A stretch of 64,000 bases of DNA from Ardenticatenaceae bacterium (GTDB lineage Bacteria > Chloroflexota > Anaerolineae > Promineifilales > Promineifilaceae). The stretch spans positions 62,001 to 126,000 of the forward strand of contig JACKBN010000013.1 of the NCBI GenBank assembly GCA_020634565.1. Reading direction: 5' to 3'. Shown here piece after piece: positions 18,501 through 25,721 of this stretch. How positions within the stretch are numbered: the stretch's first letter is position 1; every line of letters starts with the position of its first letter. The translations under genes were made by a program, and so were the position numbers. The notes beneath the pieces were generated by a model. That model worked only from the letters and a program-made list of their open reading frames with translations, did not search any database and had not been told where the DNA came from.

Positions 18501-18756
18501 GGAAGAAGGTGAAGAGCGGGTCATTGGCAAGCTGGGGCCAGGTGAGCATTTTGGCGAATACGCCCTCTTTGCCGACACGCCCTACCATGCCAGCGTCCGC
18601 GCGGTGGTAGACGGCCGTCTCCTGCTGCTAGACGAACCCACCTTCGACGATCTCGTTGCCACCTGCGAACGCATGACCCATTACGTGGAGCAAATCGGAA
18701 GCGGCCGTCTCATTGCCACCCGCCGCCGTGCCACCCCGGCGGCCCTCATTTCCTGA
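15520..18756 (+). CDS. PqqD-like / M50 site-2-type metalloprotease / double cNMP-fold fusion
   Basis: A 1078-residue membrane protein. Residues about 20-110 resemble a PqqD-like winged-helix domain. A polytopic membrane region carries HELAH (residues 210-214) and NPLLELDGY (311-319), the zinc ligands of M50 / YydH-like peptidases. At least ten further helices follow to about residue 690. The C-terminus holds two cyclic-nucleotide-binding folds (about 835-925 and 945-1045). In the second, the phosphate-binding Arg of the usual PRxAxV box is replaced (ADTPYHASVRA), and the first is more degenerate, so cNMP binding is doubtful. Likely an intramembrane or membrane-bound protease with a regulatory tail; substrate unknown. 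Confidence 0.85.
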   Translation: MSSGNDFWQALDEATNPTAYKPLRNPHIIVARLQSPTETYYVIKEPETKSYLRLGEEDYALWWQMNGRKSIKDLLFYSLKRYKTLPIGHLTTLIDELKDGRFLQDPNVKVYDQIEAELTARAPASRGQKLMQRFLYTELATSGLDDFFTPLYRQLRPLFWPIGQTLLFLLVLVGGFLFGLNYFLGDYNITGSGLGVLTLLVANLIVIGLHELAHGLMTKHVGRELDRGGFLLYWGLPAFFVDTRDTWLSSRLDRIKVSWAGPYSGLMLGGLIGVLITAVTAYDSTWQQSLIVTFFFQIGFLAYLSVLINLNPLLELDGYFMLMDWLEMPGLRDRAFHFLRHEAWPKLRQAGSPSKFWHDLDRAERIFLLFGVLALLYSIFALWLALTFWQGYVSDFFVNLWTSGQWWGKLAVGAITAVFILPALYYLGLYGWSRIQAGLEWLARRQLLARTDVLALLLGLPLVVGTPLLYFFLNRLNAVQTSLWQGIFVWLLHLGTAAALIGVARQLPGSRFQWALWALTAVPLTLALAWISPSSLGRDLALIATAGAIFAAGIVSWFTINPGFLAASDRLLMVFFILLGIGTYTGMTYFLGAAELAGNGRWLATALICLGTTLGMALMAPLLINFARSRFALPWMLFTLAILVTPWLQLYPQLDFTLITLWLYAALLYLLLGTLAQFTRAEVSDASEPGIFSERQRLIDSYNQFMYAMFTSYETIFGQRRLAAIQSQMASLGALDPDATILELGQHAQKALLLAVDRLDDLAGTPFTRKAGQAAYDSLDWLDAETLARHVLSETEWGTRLAQGFIRARDRRSELIRQADIFAGFDQEGLDQLLQVLHRWKARPHHTIATAGREARYFYLIEEGEVGMFHDGVQMATLTPGGYFGTAALAGSGNYQFTYRALTPVTALVIDRDNFDPLLRADTTLAQQVNSGAQARSLLRQMPLFSSLSPQELASVDARLQPRRVTAGEQFVQEGQPRNYLYIVAEGEVEVFVTEEGEERVIGKLGPGEHFGEYALFADTPYHASVRAVVDGRLLLLDEPTFDDLVATCERMTHYVEQIGSGRLIATRRRATPAALIS

Positions 18757-18764
18757 AGTATATT

Positions 18765-19457
18765 ATGGTTGAAGGTTTTCTTGTACGCGCCCCAATCAAA
18801 GCAAAGCCCAAACTTCCGCAAGGTAAGCTGCATAAGCTTCTCATCACAACAGAAAAGCTTGAGATTTTCAGTTGGGAAAACGTTTACGGAAACAAAAAAA
18901 GCGAAAAGCTGGTGAGCGTGCTTCACAAACACATCGTCAAGGTAGATTTCAAAAATCCTCTACTCAACACAAAAGAACGCTATTGCAAAGTTGTTTATGA
19001 GAACGAATTGGGGGTAAAAAATTTATTAGAATTTACGGTTTTAAACACGTTCGATTTATATCGAATGCAAACTGGACCCTACTATCAAAATAAAACAACA
19101 GAACAAGTTGCTAAGTTGTTGCAGGCTCTGATAGACCCAAATCAATTGCAATCTTATTATTCCAAGCCCATTGACATACCTTTCAGGCCACCAAAAAACA
19201 TCATAAAACTTTTGGCTGGATTAGCCTTACCATTTATTACAACAATTGGATGGGTTGGTGGGTTTCAAACTCTATTTTGGACTAGCCTTTTTCTTTTGTT
19301 TCCAAGCTTAATAGCCCTTGCAATTGACTACATTCGCTTAAATGTTGGGTGGTCGGCTTGGCTGAAGTATGTGGCGTACATTCTCATTTTCGTTTTCATA
19401 TTTGTGGCTATGGTCACAATTATTTTTCTTGTTGAATACTATCACCCTTTTCAATAA
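18765..19457 (+). CDS. Unknown AT-rich membrane protein
   Basis: A 230-residue protein I do not recognise. The first 150 residues form a soluble, Lys-rich beta-type region (HKLLITTEKLEIFSW, KHIVKVDFKNPLL) that may be PH-like. Two or three hydrophobic helices lie at about 145-225, so it is probably C-terminally anchored. Its base composition is clearly more AT-rich than its neighbours, and it contains no ACGGCCGT octamer, which suggests recent acquisition. It begins eight bases after the M50-fusion stop and could be co-transcribed with it. Confidence 0.6.
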   Translation: MVEGFLVRAPIKAKPKLPQGKLHKLLITTEKLEIFSWENVYGNKKSEKLVSVLHKHIVKVDFKNPLLNTKERYCKVVYENELGVKNLLEFTVLNTFDLYRMQTGPYYQNKTTEQVAKLLQALIDPNQLQSYYSKPIDIPFRPPKNIIKLLAGLALPFITTIGWVGGFQTLFWTSLFLLFPSLIALAIDYIRLNVGWSAWLKYVAYILIFVFIFVAMVTIIFLVEYYHPFQ

Positions 19458-19477
19458 GAATGATTATTAAACCGCGA

Positions 19478-19864
19478 TCATCTACTCTCACAATTTATTT
19501 CAAACCAAGCAGCTATTCCATTGAGAGACGGCCGTTCCCCCACCACCATCATTGTAAACCGCTCCATTTCTGCATTGGTTATTTGTAGCCTGAAGCCGTT
19601 TAGCTGCAAAAACATGGCAGCGGCTGTAATTGCTGTACGTTTGTTGCCATCAACAAATGGGTGGTTTTGGCTGAGAGATTCCATGAGAGCGGCCGTTTTC
19701 AAAAACAAATCCGGGTACAAATCCGCCCCATCAAACGTTGCTTGCGGCCTGGCTACGGCCGATTCCAGCAAACCCAAATCACGAATGCCGTGTTCGCCTC
19801 CCGTCGTGGCAATCAACCGCGCATGAATGAACAGCACCTCTTGCGGCGTTAAATAGCGCGTCAT
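19478..19864 (-). CDS. doc: Doc-type Fic-fold toxin
   Basis: A 128-residue death-on-curing protein. The motif HPFVDGNKR (residues 68-76) is the Doc form of the Fic motif; in phage P1 Doc this active site phosphorylates EF-Tu and halts translation. Length fits the family. The start overlaps the antitoxin stop by four bases, giving antitoxin-toxin order in one transcript. The partner is an AbrB/MazE-fold protein and not the classical Phd. Confidence 0.92.
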   Translation of the reverse strand: MTRYLTPQEVLFIHARLIATTGGEHGIRDLGLLESAVARPQATFDGADLYPDLFLKTAALMESLSQNHPFVDGNKRTAITAAAMFLQLNGFRLQITNAEMERFTMMVVGERPSLNGIAAWFEINCESR

Positions 19865-20100
19865 TTAGCCAAAGCTTCTAGCGCCGGTCGGTATTGTTCA
19901 ATGAATTCATCAAGCTGCTTGGCAAAAGTTGGGTCAATGTCTGCAATTGCTGCCCGATTTGGCTCAATGATCAATCGTCCCTCTTCAGCTTCAACTGTGA
20001 CAGAAACCTCGCTGCCTTCCTGCAAACCCAATTGCTCAATTGAGTCTTTGGGCAAAGAAATGACCAAGCTGTTCCCTGTTTTGAAAATTTTGCGCACCAT
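19861..20100 (-). CDS. AbrB/MazE-type antitoxin
   Basis: A 79-residue protein with a SpoVT-AbrB DNA-binding swapped-hairpin domain: MVRKIFKTGNSLVISLPKDS then LGLQEGSEVSVTVE. The C-terminal tail is acidic and should bind and neutralise the Doc toxin encoded immediately downstream. GGAG lies seven bases before ATG 20100, which decides between several Met codons. Such antitoxins usually repress their own promoter; the 79-bp upstream region contains the likely operator, but I see no clear palindrome. Confidence 0.88.
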   Translation of the reverse strand: MVRKIFKTGNSLVISLPKDSIEQLGLQEGSEVSVTVEAEEGRLIIEPNRAAIADIDPTFAKQLDEFIEQYRPALEALAK

Positions 20101-20179
20101 AATCATTCTCCTGTACTTACACTGTCTATACAAAAGTATAAAAGAGAAATATTGATGCCGCAACTAATTTTAGCGCCAT

Positions 20180-20518
20180 TTAACACGGCCGTATCACCCG
20201 ATCGGCCGTAGCCATAAGCTGTACAGTGTCTTCCATGCTGCCCACTTCGCCAATTTGCAGCATCTCCTGCCGCTGGAGATACTCCAGGCAGGTACCGCAG
20301 CTAGCAATTCGCGCGCCCCGGGCTTCTAACTTGCGTAGGCTCTCTAATGCCGGACTGTCAGCCGTCGTCGTGAGGAAAACACTGCTGTTGACACAACCTA
20401 CCGCATCCACCGGCACATCCGAATCCGCCAGCTTCTCCAAAAACACCAACAGCAGTTGGCGCCCCAACTGTGCGTCACCTTCGCCCATCTTGTCTGAATT
20501 GAGGTACAAGAAATTCAT
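20180..20518 (-). CDS. DsrE-fold protein like the C-terminal domain of YedF
   Basis: A 112-residue protein matching the C-terminal DsrE-like domain of selenium-metabolism protein YedF. Typical elements are MNFLYLNSDKMGEGDAQLG, an ASCGTCLEYL motif with two cysteines, and GEVGSMEDTVQLM. The SirA/TusA-like N-terminal half of YedF is absent. The family is linked with sulfur or selenium transfer; no selenium genes are visible here. AAGGAG precedes the ATG. Confidence 0.8.
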   Translation of the reverse strand: MNFLYLNSDKMGEGDAQLGRQLLLVFLEKLADSDVPVDAVGCVNSSVFLTTTADSPALESLRKLEARGARIASCGTCLEYLQRQEMLQIGEVGSMEDTVQLMATADRVIRPC

Positions 20519-20585
20519 TTTTACGGCTCCTTTTATGGCTCAGATTCAATTAGCGGCAATTTTAGCAGGATACGGCCGTACCTTC

Positions 20586-20618
20586 ACGCCTACTCCCCAC
20601 CTCCCACTTCTTACTTCA
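20586..20618. repeat. Short degenerate heptad array
   Basis: ACTCCCC-ACCTCCC-ACTTCTT-ACTTCAC reads as about four degenerate 7-base units in the 201-bp gap between divergent genes. It matches the heptad style seen elsewhere in the window. Confidence 0.4.
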
Positions 20619-20719
20619 CCTTGCCATCCTCACAGCTTACCCGTAAAATCAGCCCACCATCAATAAAATTTCGTCGGTCAATTTCGCAAAACTGACCCAC
20701 ATTTTTCGAGGATACTTTC

Positions 20720-20953
20720 ATGGACGCAGAAGCAACCAAACGCGCCACACAAAAAAAGGCGCTGGAAAACATCAAAAATGGCCTGGCCACCAAAGTGCGC
20801 ATCATGGTCAACCGGGACTGCTGCCCCGCCTGCCGCGCCGCCGAAGGCGCCTACGAATTCGATGAAGCCCCCGAACTGCCGCTGGAAGGCTGTTCCCACC
20901 CAGACGGCTGCCGCTGTTCTTATGCCCCCGTTCTGGACATGTTTGGCCCGTAA
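20720..20953 (+). CDS. Small cysteine-rich protein
   Basis: A 77-residue protein of unknown role. Cysteines form CCPAC (residues 34-38) and GCSHPDGCRC (57-66), a pattern that could hold one zinc ion. A similar C-terminal pattern (CPAC then GCRCxY) is found in some phage minor head proteins, but no phage genes are near. GAGGA lies eight bases before the ATG. It is followed after 76 bp by the cytochrome c gene. Confidence 0.68.
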   Translation: MDAEATKRATQKKALENIKNGLATKVRIMVNRDCCPACRAAEGAYEFDEAPELPLEGCSHPDGCRCSYAPVLDMFGP

Positions 20954-21018
20954 TTACAGTAATCAGGTAATTGGGTAATTGATGTGCAAATCACCTAATT
21001 ACCAATTACTCAATTACC
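20951..21018. repeat. AATTACC-type heptad inverted repeat
   Basis: Units such as GGTAATT-GGGTAATT on the left face AATTACC-AATTACT-CAATTACC on the right around a short spacer. It overlaps the stop codon of the small cysteine-rich gene and reaches to just before the cytochrome c start. Confidence 0.65.
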
Positions 21019-21029
21019 TTCCCCACCCA

Positions 21030-21413
21030 ATGCCCGCTCACCTAAAACAGCTCTTCATGCTCTGCCTGCTCCTGTTAGCTGCCTGTGGTGGCGGGACAGA
21101 AGCAGCTCCGCCCACGCCCACGCTGAGCCCCCAAGCCCAAACAGGCAAACAAGTTTTCTCCCGCGTCTGTGGCGCTTGCCACAGCACCTCCCCCGACACA
21201 ATCATCGTTGGCCCCTCATTGGCAGGCGTCGCCACCCGCGCCGAAACCCGCGTGGAAGGGCAAGACGCCTACACCTACCTGCTCACCTCCGTCATGCAGC
21301 CAGATGCGTACCTGGTTCAAGGCTACGAAAATCTGATGCCCAACAACCTGAGCAAAGAGCTCACCGGCGAAGAGCTGGATGCCGTTGTGGCCTATCTCCA
21401 AACGCTAAAATAG
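21030..21413 (+). CDS. Class I cytochrome c lipoprotein
   Basis: A 127-residue monohaem cytochrome. The signal peptide ends in the lipobox LAAC, so the mature protein is lipid-anchored outside the membrane. Haem-binding CGACH is at about residues 49-53 and the likely axial Met is in NLMPNNLS. ATG at 21030 fits the signal peptide; there is no strong ribosome binding site because the leader is made of a heptad repeat. It sits 87 bp before a di-haem peroxidase and may supply it with electrons. Confidence 0.88.
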   Translation: MPAHLKQLFMLCLLLLAACGGGTEAAPPTPTLSPQAQTGKQVFSRVCGACHSTSPDTIIVGPSLAGVATRAETRVEGQDAYTYLLTSVMQPDAYLVQGYENLMPNNLSKELTGEELDAVVAYLQTLK

Positions 21414-21500
21414 GGCTGGTTGCATCTGGCCAGTTGCTGGTAAAATGCGCACCAACTTGCGACTATCTACAATCATCTAGCAACTGAAGAGGAGAATCCC

Positions 21501-23738
21501 ATGTCCACTGTTCTAAAATGGATTGCCCGCATCGTGGGCGTTTTGTTGGCCCTGCTGCTCATTGTTTTTGTGGTGGCCGCCGCCATCCCGGCCGAGGCCG
21601 ACCCCGACGTTGGTGAAGAGCATGGGGCCGGCGCCAGCAGCGTGCAGCCATCGTACACCGGTTTACAGCGTGAGTTTCCGGCCTTGAACGAAACGGCCGT
21701 AAATCCCACCACCGATACCAAAGCCGAACTCGGCACTCTACTCTTCTTCGACCCCATTTTGTCTGAAAACAACGACATCGCCTGCGCCACCTGCCATCAA
21801 CCGGATTTGGGCTTTGCCGACGGCCGTACTGTGGCCATCGGCCCCAATGGCAATGAGCTGGCGCGCAACACGCCCGGCCTGTGGAATGTTGGCTATGCGC
21901 AGAATTTGTTCTGGGACGGCCGTCTCGATTCCCTTGAAGCCCAATCTGAAGTACCCCTCACCCATCCCGACGAGATGGGCGTGAGTGACACCGCTGCCCT
22001 GGTGGCCGAAGTCACCGCCATTGGCGAGTATGAAACGATGTTCAACGCCGCTTTCGACGATGGTGTGACGCTGGAAAACATCGAAAATGCGCTGGCGGCG
22101 TTCCAGCGCACCTTAATTACCAACAACAGCCCGTTCGACCAGTACGCGGCGGGCAACGTGGACGCGCTCACGCCCAGCCAGCGGCGCGGCCTGGCGCTGT
22201 TCCGCTCCGGCGCAACGCGTTGCTTTGAGTGCCACACCGCCCCCACCTTCGCCAGCGACAGCTTCCGCGTCGTCGGTGTGCCCAGCGACGATCCGGGCCG
22301 CGCCGCCATCTCCGAAGATGGTTCCGAAGGCGCGTTCAAGGTGCCCTCGCTGCGCAACATCGCCCTAACCGCGCCGTACATGCATAACGGTTCGCTGGCC
22401 ACGCTGGAAGAGGTCGTGGACTTTTACGCCGACGGCGGTGGGCGCGTACACGGCCAGGAAAATGTGGATGTGTTTGTGCAGGGCTTTGAGCTCACCGACC
22501 AGGAACGGCTCGATTTGGTCGCCTTCCTGTATGCGTTGACGGATGAGAGTGGATTACCTGATGTGCCAACGGCCGTTCCCTCCGGCCTCCCCGTCATCCA
22601 ACCCACAGAAAATCCCGCCCGCGCCGAGGTTGCCGCACACAACGTCGGTGATGACAGCGGCATTGATTTGGGCGACCGCGAACCGATGACGATTGTGGTG
22701 GCAGAGGGGGAGAGTGTGCAAACGGCCGTGGATCGCGCCCGCCCCGGTGACATCATCGAAGTGCCCTACGGCATCTACCACGAACGCGTCGTCATCGACA
22801 TCAACGACATCACCCTGCGCGGCATCCCCAATGCGGCAGGCGAATGGCCCATTTTTGATGGCGAAAACGTGCTGACCGAAGGCGTCATCGCCTCCGGCAA
22901 CAACTTCACTGTGGGCAACCTACACGTGCGTAACTACACCGACAACGGCGTCCTGGTAGAGGGCGTCACCGGCGTGCATTTCCACGACATTTTTGCCGAA
23001 AACGTAGGCACCTACGGCGTCTACCCCGTGCGCAGCACCGACGTGCTGATTGAGCGTGTGGAAGTCACCGGCGTAGATGATGCGGGCGTGTACGCGGGGC
23101 AGTGCGAAAACGTCATCGTGCGGGATAGCGTGGTGTACGGCAACGTGCTGGGCATCGAGCTAGAAAACACCGTCGGCGGCGAAATCTACAACAACCACGC
23201 CTACAACAACACCGTCGGCATTTTCGTCGTGCTGCTGCCCCAGCTCACCTCTAAAGCCTCCGCCAACACGCTTGTGTATGACAACATCGTCGAGGACAAC
23301 AACCACGAAAACTTTGCCCCGCCCGGAGCCATTGCCGGGATTGCCCCCTCTGGCGTGGGCATCCTGCTGCTAGCGACGGACAATGCGGAGGTGTACAACA
23401 ACCAAATCCGCAACAACAAAACCACGGGCGTGGCCGTCTTTAGCCTCACCAGCACCGGCGCGTTTGACATCAACGAGATTGACGTCGGGCCGCTGCCAGA
23501 AGGCAACTGGGTGCGCGACAACATCTACGAAAACAACGGCTATGACGCCGACCAGTTTGTGCGCGATTTGGGCATTCCCACGGCCGATATTCTGTGGGAC
23601 GGCACGGGCATGAACAACCGCTTCAACGAAGACAGCGCCTCCGCCTTCCCGCCGCTGGTGCCGGGAGATGGCTGGCCCAACTTCGTCCGGCGCGGCTACA
23701 CCAACATCCTCGGCTTTTTAGTCGATCAACTCCTCTAA
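21501..23738 (+). CDS. Di-haem cytochrome c peroxidase fused to a NosD-like right-handed beta-helix
   Basis: A 745-residue fusion. One N-terminal membrane helix (about 8-30) anchors a MauG/CcpA-type domain with haem motifs CATCH (95-99) and CFECH (241-245), WDGR, and APYMHNGSLATLEEVVDFY near 295. This domain ends near residue 365. After a Pro-rich linker, residues about 395-720 form parallel beta-helix repeats of the NosD/PbH1 type, starting at VQTAVDRARPGDIIEVPYG. The peroxidase half reduces hydrogen peroxide using cytochrome c electrons; the helix half may bind a carbohydrate or metal-centre partner. GAGGAGAA precedes the ATG. Confidence 0.9.
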   Translation: MSTVLKWIARIVGVLLALLLIVFVVAAAIPAEADPDVGEEHGAGASSVQPSYTGLQREFPALNETAVNPTTDTKAELGTLLFFDPILSENNDIACATCHQPDLGFADGRTVAIGPNGNELARNTPGLWNVGYAQNLFWDGRLDSLEAQSEVPLTHPDEMGVSDTAALVAEVTAIGEYETMFNAAFDDGVTLENIENALAAFQRTLITNNSPFDQYAAGNVDALTPSQRRGLALFRSGATRCFECHTAPTFASDSFRVVGVPSDDPGRAAISEDGSEGAFKVPSLRNIALTAPYMHNGSLATLEEVVDFYADGGGRVHGQENVDVFVQGFELTDQERLDLVAFLYALTDESGLPDVPTAVPSGLPVIQPTENPARAEVAAHNVGDDSGIDLGDREPMTIVVAEGESVQTAVDRARPGDIIEVPYGIYHERVVIDINDITLRGIPNAAGEWPIFDGENVLTEGVIASGNNFTVGNLHVRNYTDNGVLVEGVTGVHFHDIFAENVGTYGVYPVRSTDVLIERVEVTGVDDAGVYAGQCENVIVRDSVVYGNVLGIELENTVGGEIYNNHAYNNTVGIFVVLLPQLTSKASANTLVYDNIVEDNNHENFAPPGAIAGIAPSGVGILLLATDNAEVYNNQIRNNKTTGVAVFSLTSTGAFDINEIDVGPLPEGNWVRDNIYENNGYDADQFVRDLGIPTADILWDGTGMNNRFNEDSASAFPPLVPGDGWPNFVRRGYTNILGFLVDQLL

Positions 23739-23742
23739 TCCC

Positions 23743-23802
23743 GTAACCGCGGATTCTTGCCGCGCCACCGAAATGGCTTGCGCGGCAAGAATCCGCGGCT
23801 AC
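23743..23802. terminator. Long inverted repeat CCGCGGATTCTTGCCGCG family, bidirectional terminator
   Basis: 23-bp arms with a single G:T mismatch (core CCGCGGATTCTTGCCGCGC) enclose 14 bases and are followed by ATTTTTAT. It fills the 68-bp gap between convergent genes. A related copy is at 45999-46049. Confidence 0.72.
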
Positions 23803-23806
23803 ATTT

Positions 23807-25135
23807 TTATTCTGAGGGCAAAAGCGCCGCCACGCCCCAGAACGGGCCGGGGCAATCAACTTTGTTGTCGAAGAAGCGGTAATCTACGGCCGTTTTCTCG
23901 CCACCGGGGAGCGTTACCTCATCCCCAAGCGTAAACAGCGGCGCCTCAACATCATCTTTTCGGTAAACAATTTGCAGCGGATCGGCATCCTCATCTGGCC
24001 AAACGTCAGGCGGCCAAATAACCGTGTACCCAGCGACCTGAAAACAGCCATCGGCAACAACCAAAACCCCGCTGAGCGTATCGTCCGCCGCTGCTGGTCT
24101 AGATTGAAAATAGTAAATGGCGTTCCCAGCGGGCTGGACGTAAATGTCGGGGATGGCTTGCTCGGCCATTGTTTCGATGCTGCCCAAAATCCAGTAGGGT
24201 CCAGGGCACGCCTCAGGCATCTCTGGTTCAGCGATGGCACTACTTTCGCCGCCGCCCATGCGTGACCATTCGCCGACGCGGCCCACAGGTTCACCGTTTC
24301 CATTCAGCACCGTAATCGTTTCACCTTCAATTTCCAGCGAAAAATCATAATGCCAGATGACAACGGGTGCTTCAGCTAGTGACACACTTTCATGCTGCAC
24401 CCGTAGGCAGCCATTGTCATCCAGAACGAGGGTGCCTTCCAGCAATGCATCCATACCCGCCACGGCTGGGGCCTGGCGTGGGAAGTAGATCGCTTGACCA
24501 TCTGCCCCGGTGTATTCATCTAACCCACCCGCATTACTCTCTGGAATATTCTCGGGATCGATTGGCTCCACCGCAACCATCGGCGGCAGTTCGTAACCAG
24601 CATCGGCTACCGCCTGCAAAAACAGCTCCGGGTTGCCCACGGTCATGAACACGCGATTTTCCATCACGTCCACGCCACCAGCGATAGACATTGGCTCCAG
24701 ATGGGCCACAATGTCAAACGCTTCGCGCTGGGCGGCTTCCAGCTCCGCCAGTGTGTACAGGACAGAGCGAATTTCGATCACGTCGCTTAATTGGGGATAG
24801 GTTTGCAGATACGGCCGTATCACTTCCTCCCCATCCACACCCGCAAACGCCACCACAACCTTGTACGCTGGCTCATGCTCAATCCACAAACCGGCAAAGC
24901 TATCCGATTCGTTGGCTAGCAAATCTGCTTGCAGCTCGCCAATACTGTCTTGCAAGGCCAAGCGCGCGTTGGCTTCTTCCTGGCTAATGCCCATGCTTTC
25001 AGCGAAAGCGGCTGCGTCGGGGTTGGGTTCTGTGGTGGGAACGGCCGTTTCCACCAGCTCTGGTTCCGCTCCACCAGGGGAGCAGGCCGCCAGTAAAATA
25101 ATCAACAACAAAATCAAACTCATTTTCTCTTTCAT
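23807..25135 (-). CDS. Lipoprotein with protease-prodomain-like N-terminus
   Basis: A 442-residue lipoprotein (lipobox LLAAC at about residue 18). Residues about 40-150 resemble the prodomain seen in alpha-lytic-protease/streptogrisin proteins (SFAGLWIEHEPAYKVVVAFA), but no protease domain follows. The rest has two similar beta-rich parts, each with a GTLVLDDNGCLRV or GVLVVADGCFQV strand and an acidic, Pro-rich surface. Function unknown. A role as a surface inhibitor or chaperone would be speculation. No strong ribosome binding site is visible. Confidence 0.7.
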   Translation of the reverse strand: MKEKMSLILLLIILLAACSPGGAEPELVETAVPTTEPNPDAAAFAESMGISQEEANARLALQDSIGELQADLLANESDSFAGLWIEHEPAYKVVVAFAGVDGEEVIRPYLQTYPQLSDVIEIRSVLYTLAELEAAQREAFDIVAHLEPMSIAGGVDVMENRVFMTVGNPELFLQAVADAGYELPPMVAVEPIDPENIPESNAGGLDEYTGADGQAIYFPRQAPAVAGMDALLEGTLVLDDNGCLRVQHESVSLAEAPVVIWHYDFSLEIEGETITVLNGNGEPVGRVGEWSRMGGGESSAIAEPEMPEACPGPYWILGSIETMAEQAIPDIYVQPAGNAIYYFQSRPAAADDTLSGVLVVADGCFQVAGYTVIWPPDVWPDEDADPLQIVYRKDDVEAPLFTLGDEVTLPGGEKTAVDYRFFDNKVDCPGPFWGVAALLPSE

Positions 25136-25228
25136 CCAATTCCTCCATATGGCAGGGCAAAAGGAGATGCCCCACTTTGCATCTAATTATGCAACGGTTT
25201 TCGCTGCCAAAAGGTTCCGCTGGCGAAG

Positions 25229-25283
25229 TTTCCCCGGAAACTACTCAAGCATCGGCCTCCGTTCACCGAAGTTTCCGGGGAAA
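25229..25283. repeat. TTTCCCCGGAAACT inverted repeat
   Basis: Arms TTTCCCCGGAAACT and AGTTTCCGGGGAAA (14 bp, perfect) enclose 27 bases upstream of both the lipoprotein gene and the small-peptide promoter. It is the same family as 6154-6209 and 48433-48475, but here it is between divergent genes, so termination is not its obvious role. Confidence 0.65.
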
Positions 25284-25347
25284 TGAATGCGCGTGCAGGA
25301 AAACGGCCGTTGCCCACGTTTACCTTCTCAGCACAAAATTTTTCCGC

Positions 25348-25376
25348 TTGACGCGCCAAAAAAGGCATGGTAGACT
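25348..25376 (+). promoter_or_regulatory. Sigma-70-type promoter of the 23-codon peptide gene
   Basis: TTGACG (25348-25353) and TAGACT (25371-25376) are separated by exactly 17 bases. Transcription should start near 25383, about 43 bases before the peptide ATG. It is the best promoter match I found in the window. Confidence 0.68.
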
Positions 25377-25425
25377 GTTCGCCGTAGCAAATATTCTAAC
25401 CAATCCTTAAAGGAGGTACCCACAG

Positions 25426-25497
25426 ATGGCAAAAGTGAAAAGCAACATCTTCGGAAACGTAATCGTACGTTGTGTGGGTACACCTGCTTACTGCTAA
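25426..25497 (+). CDS. 23-residue peptide gene with strong ribosome binding site
   Basis: A short open frame encodes a 23-residue peptide that begins MAKVKSNIFG and ends CVGTPAYC. AGGAGG (25411-25416) lies nine bases upstream of the ATG, a promoter of good form lies 50 bases before that, and two hairpin terminators follow, so this is a complete short transcription unit of about 180 bases. The N-terminus is basic, the middle is Ile/Val-rich, and the C-terminus has two cysteines six residues apart. I know no family. Options are a secreted or modified peptide, a small membrane-associated protein, or a leader peptide for the kinase/ABC genes downstream. Confidence 0.65.
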   Translation: MAKVKSNIFGNVIVRCVGTPAYC

Positions 25498-25530
25498 AAA
25501 TCCAAGCTAGCTTTTCTGGATAATCTTGCG

Positions 25531-25559
25531 GCCACAGGTGTACACCCTGTGGCTTTTTT
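25531..25559 (+). terminator. Rho-independent terminator 1 of the peptide gene
   Basis: Stem GCCACAGG / CCTGTGGC with a 7-base loop is followed by six T residues, 33 bases after the peptide stop. Confidence 0.88.
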
Positions 25560-25582
25560 GTTGCCTCTGCGCAACGATCCCG

Positions 25583-25616
25583 GCCACCATCACACAACGC
25601 TGATCGGTGGCTTTTT
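25583..25616 (+). terminator. Second hairpin terminator
   Basis: GCCACCATCA pairs with TGATCGGTGGC (one bulged C) and is followed by five T residues. Together with the first terminator it should give tight termination before the RIO kinase gene, or form part of an attenuator. Confidence 0.75.
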
Positions 25617-25721
25617 GTTTCTCTCCTCACCCTCATCAACCAACCAAAAGCCACACTCCCTGTCTAAATAATCTTGGGATGTTTGCCGGATCATTCAAAA
25701 ACCGGCCAAAAAATAATACCA

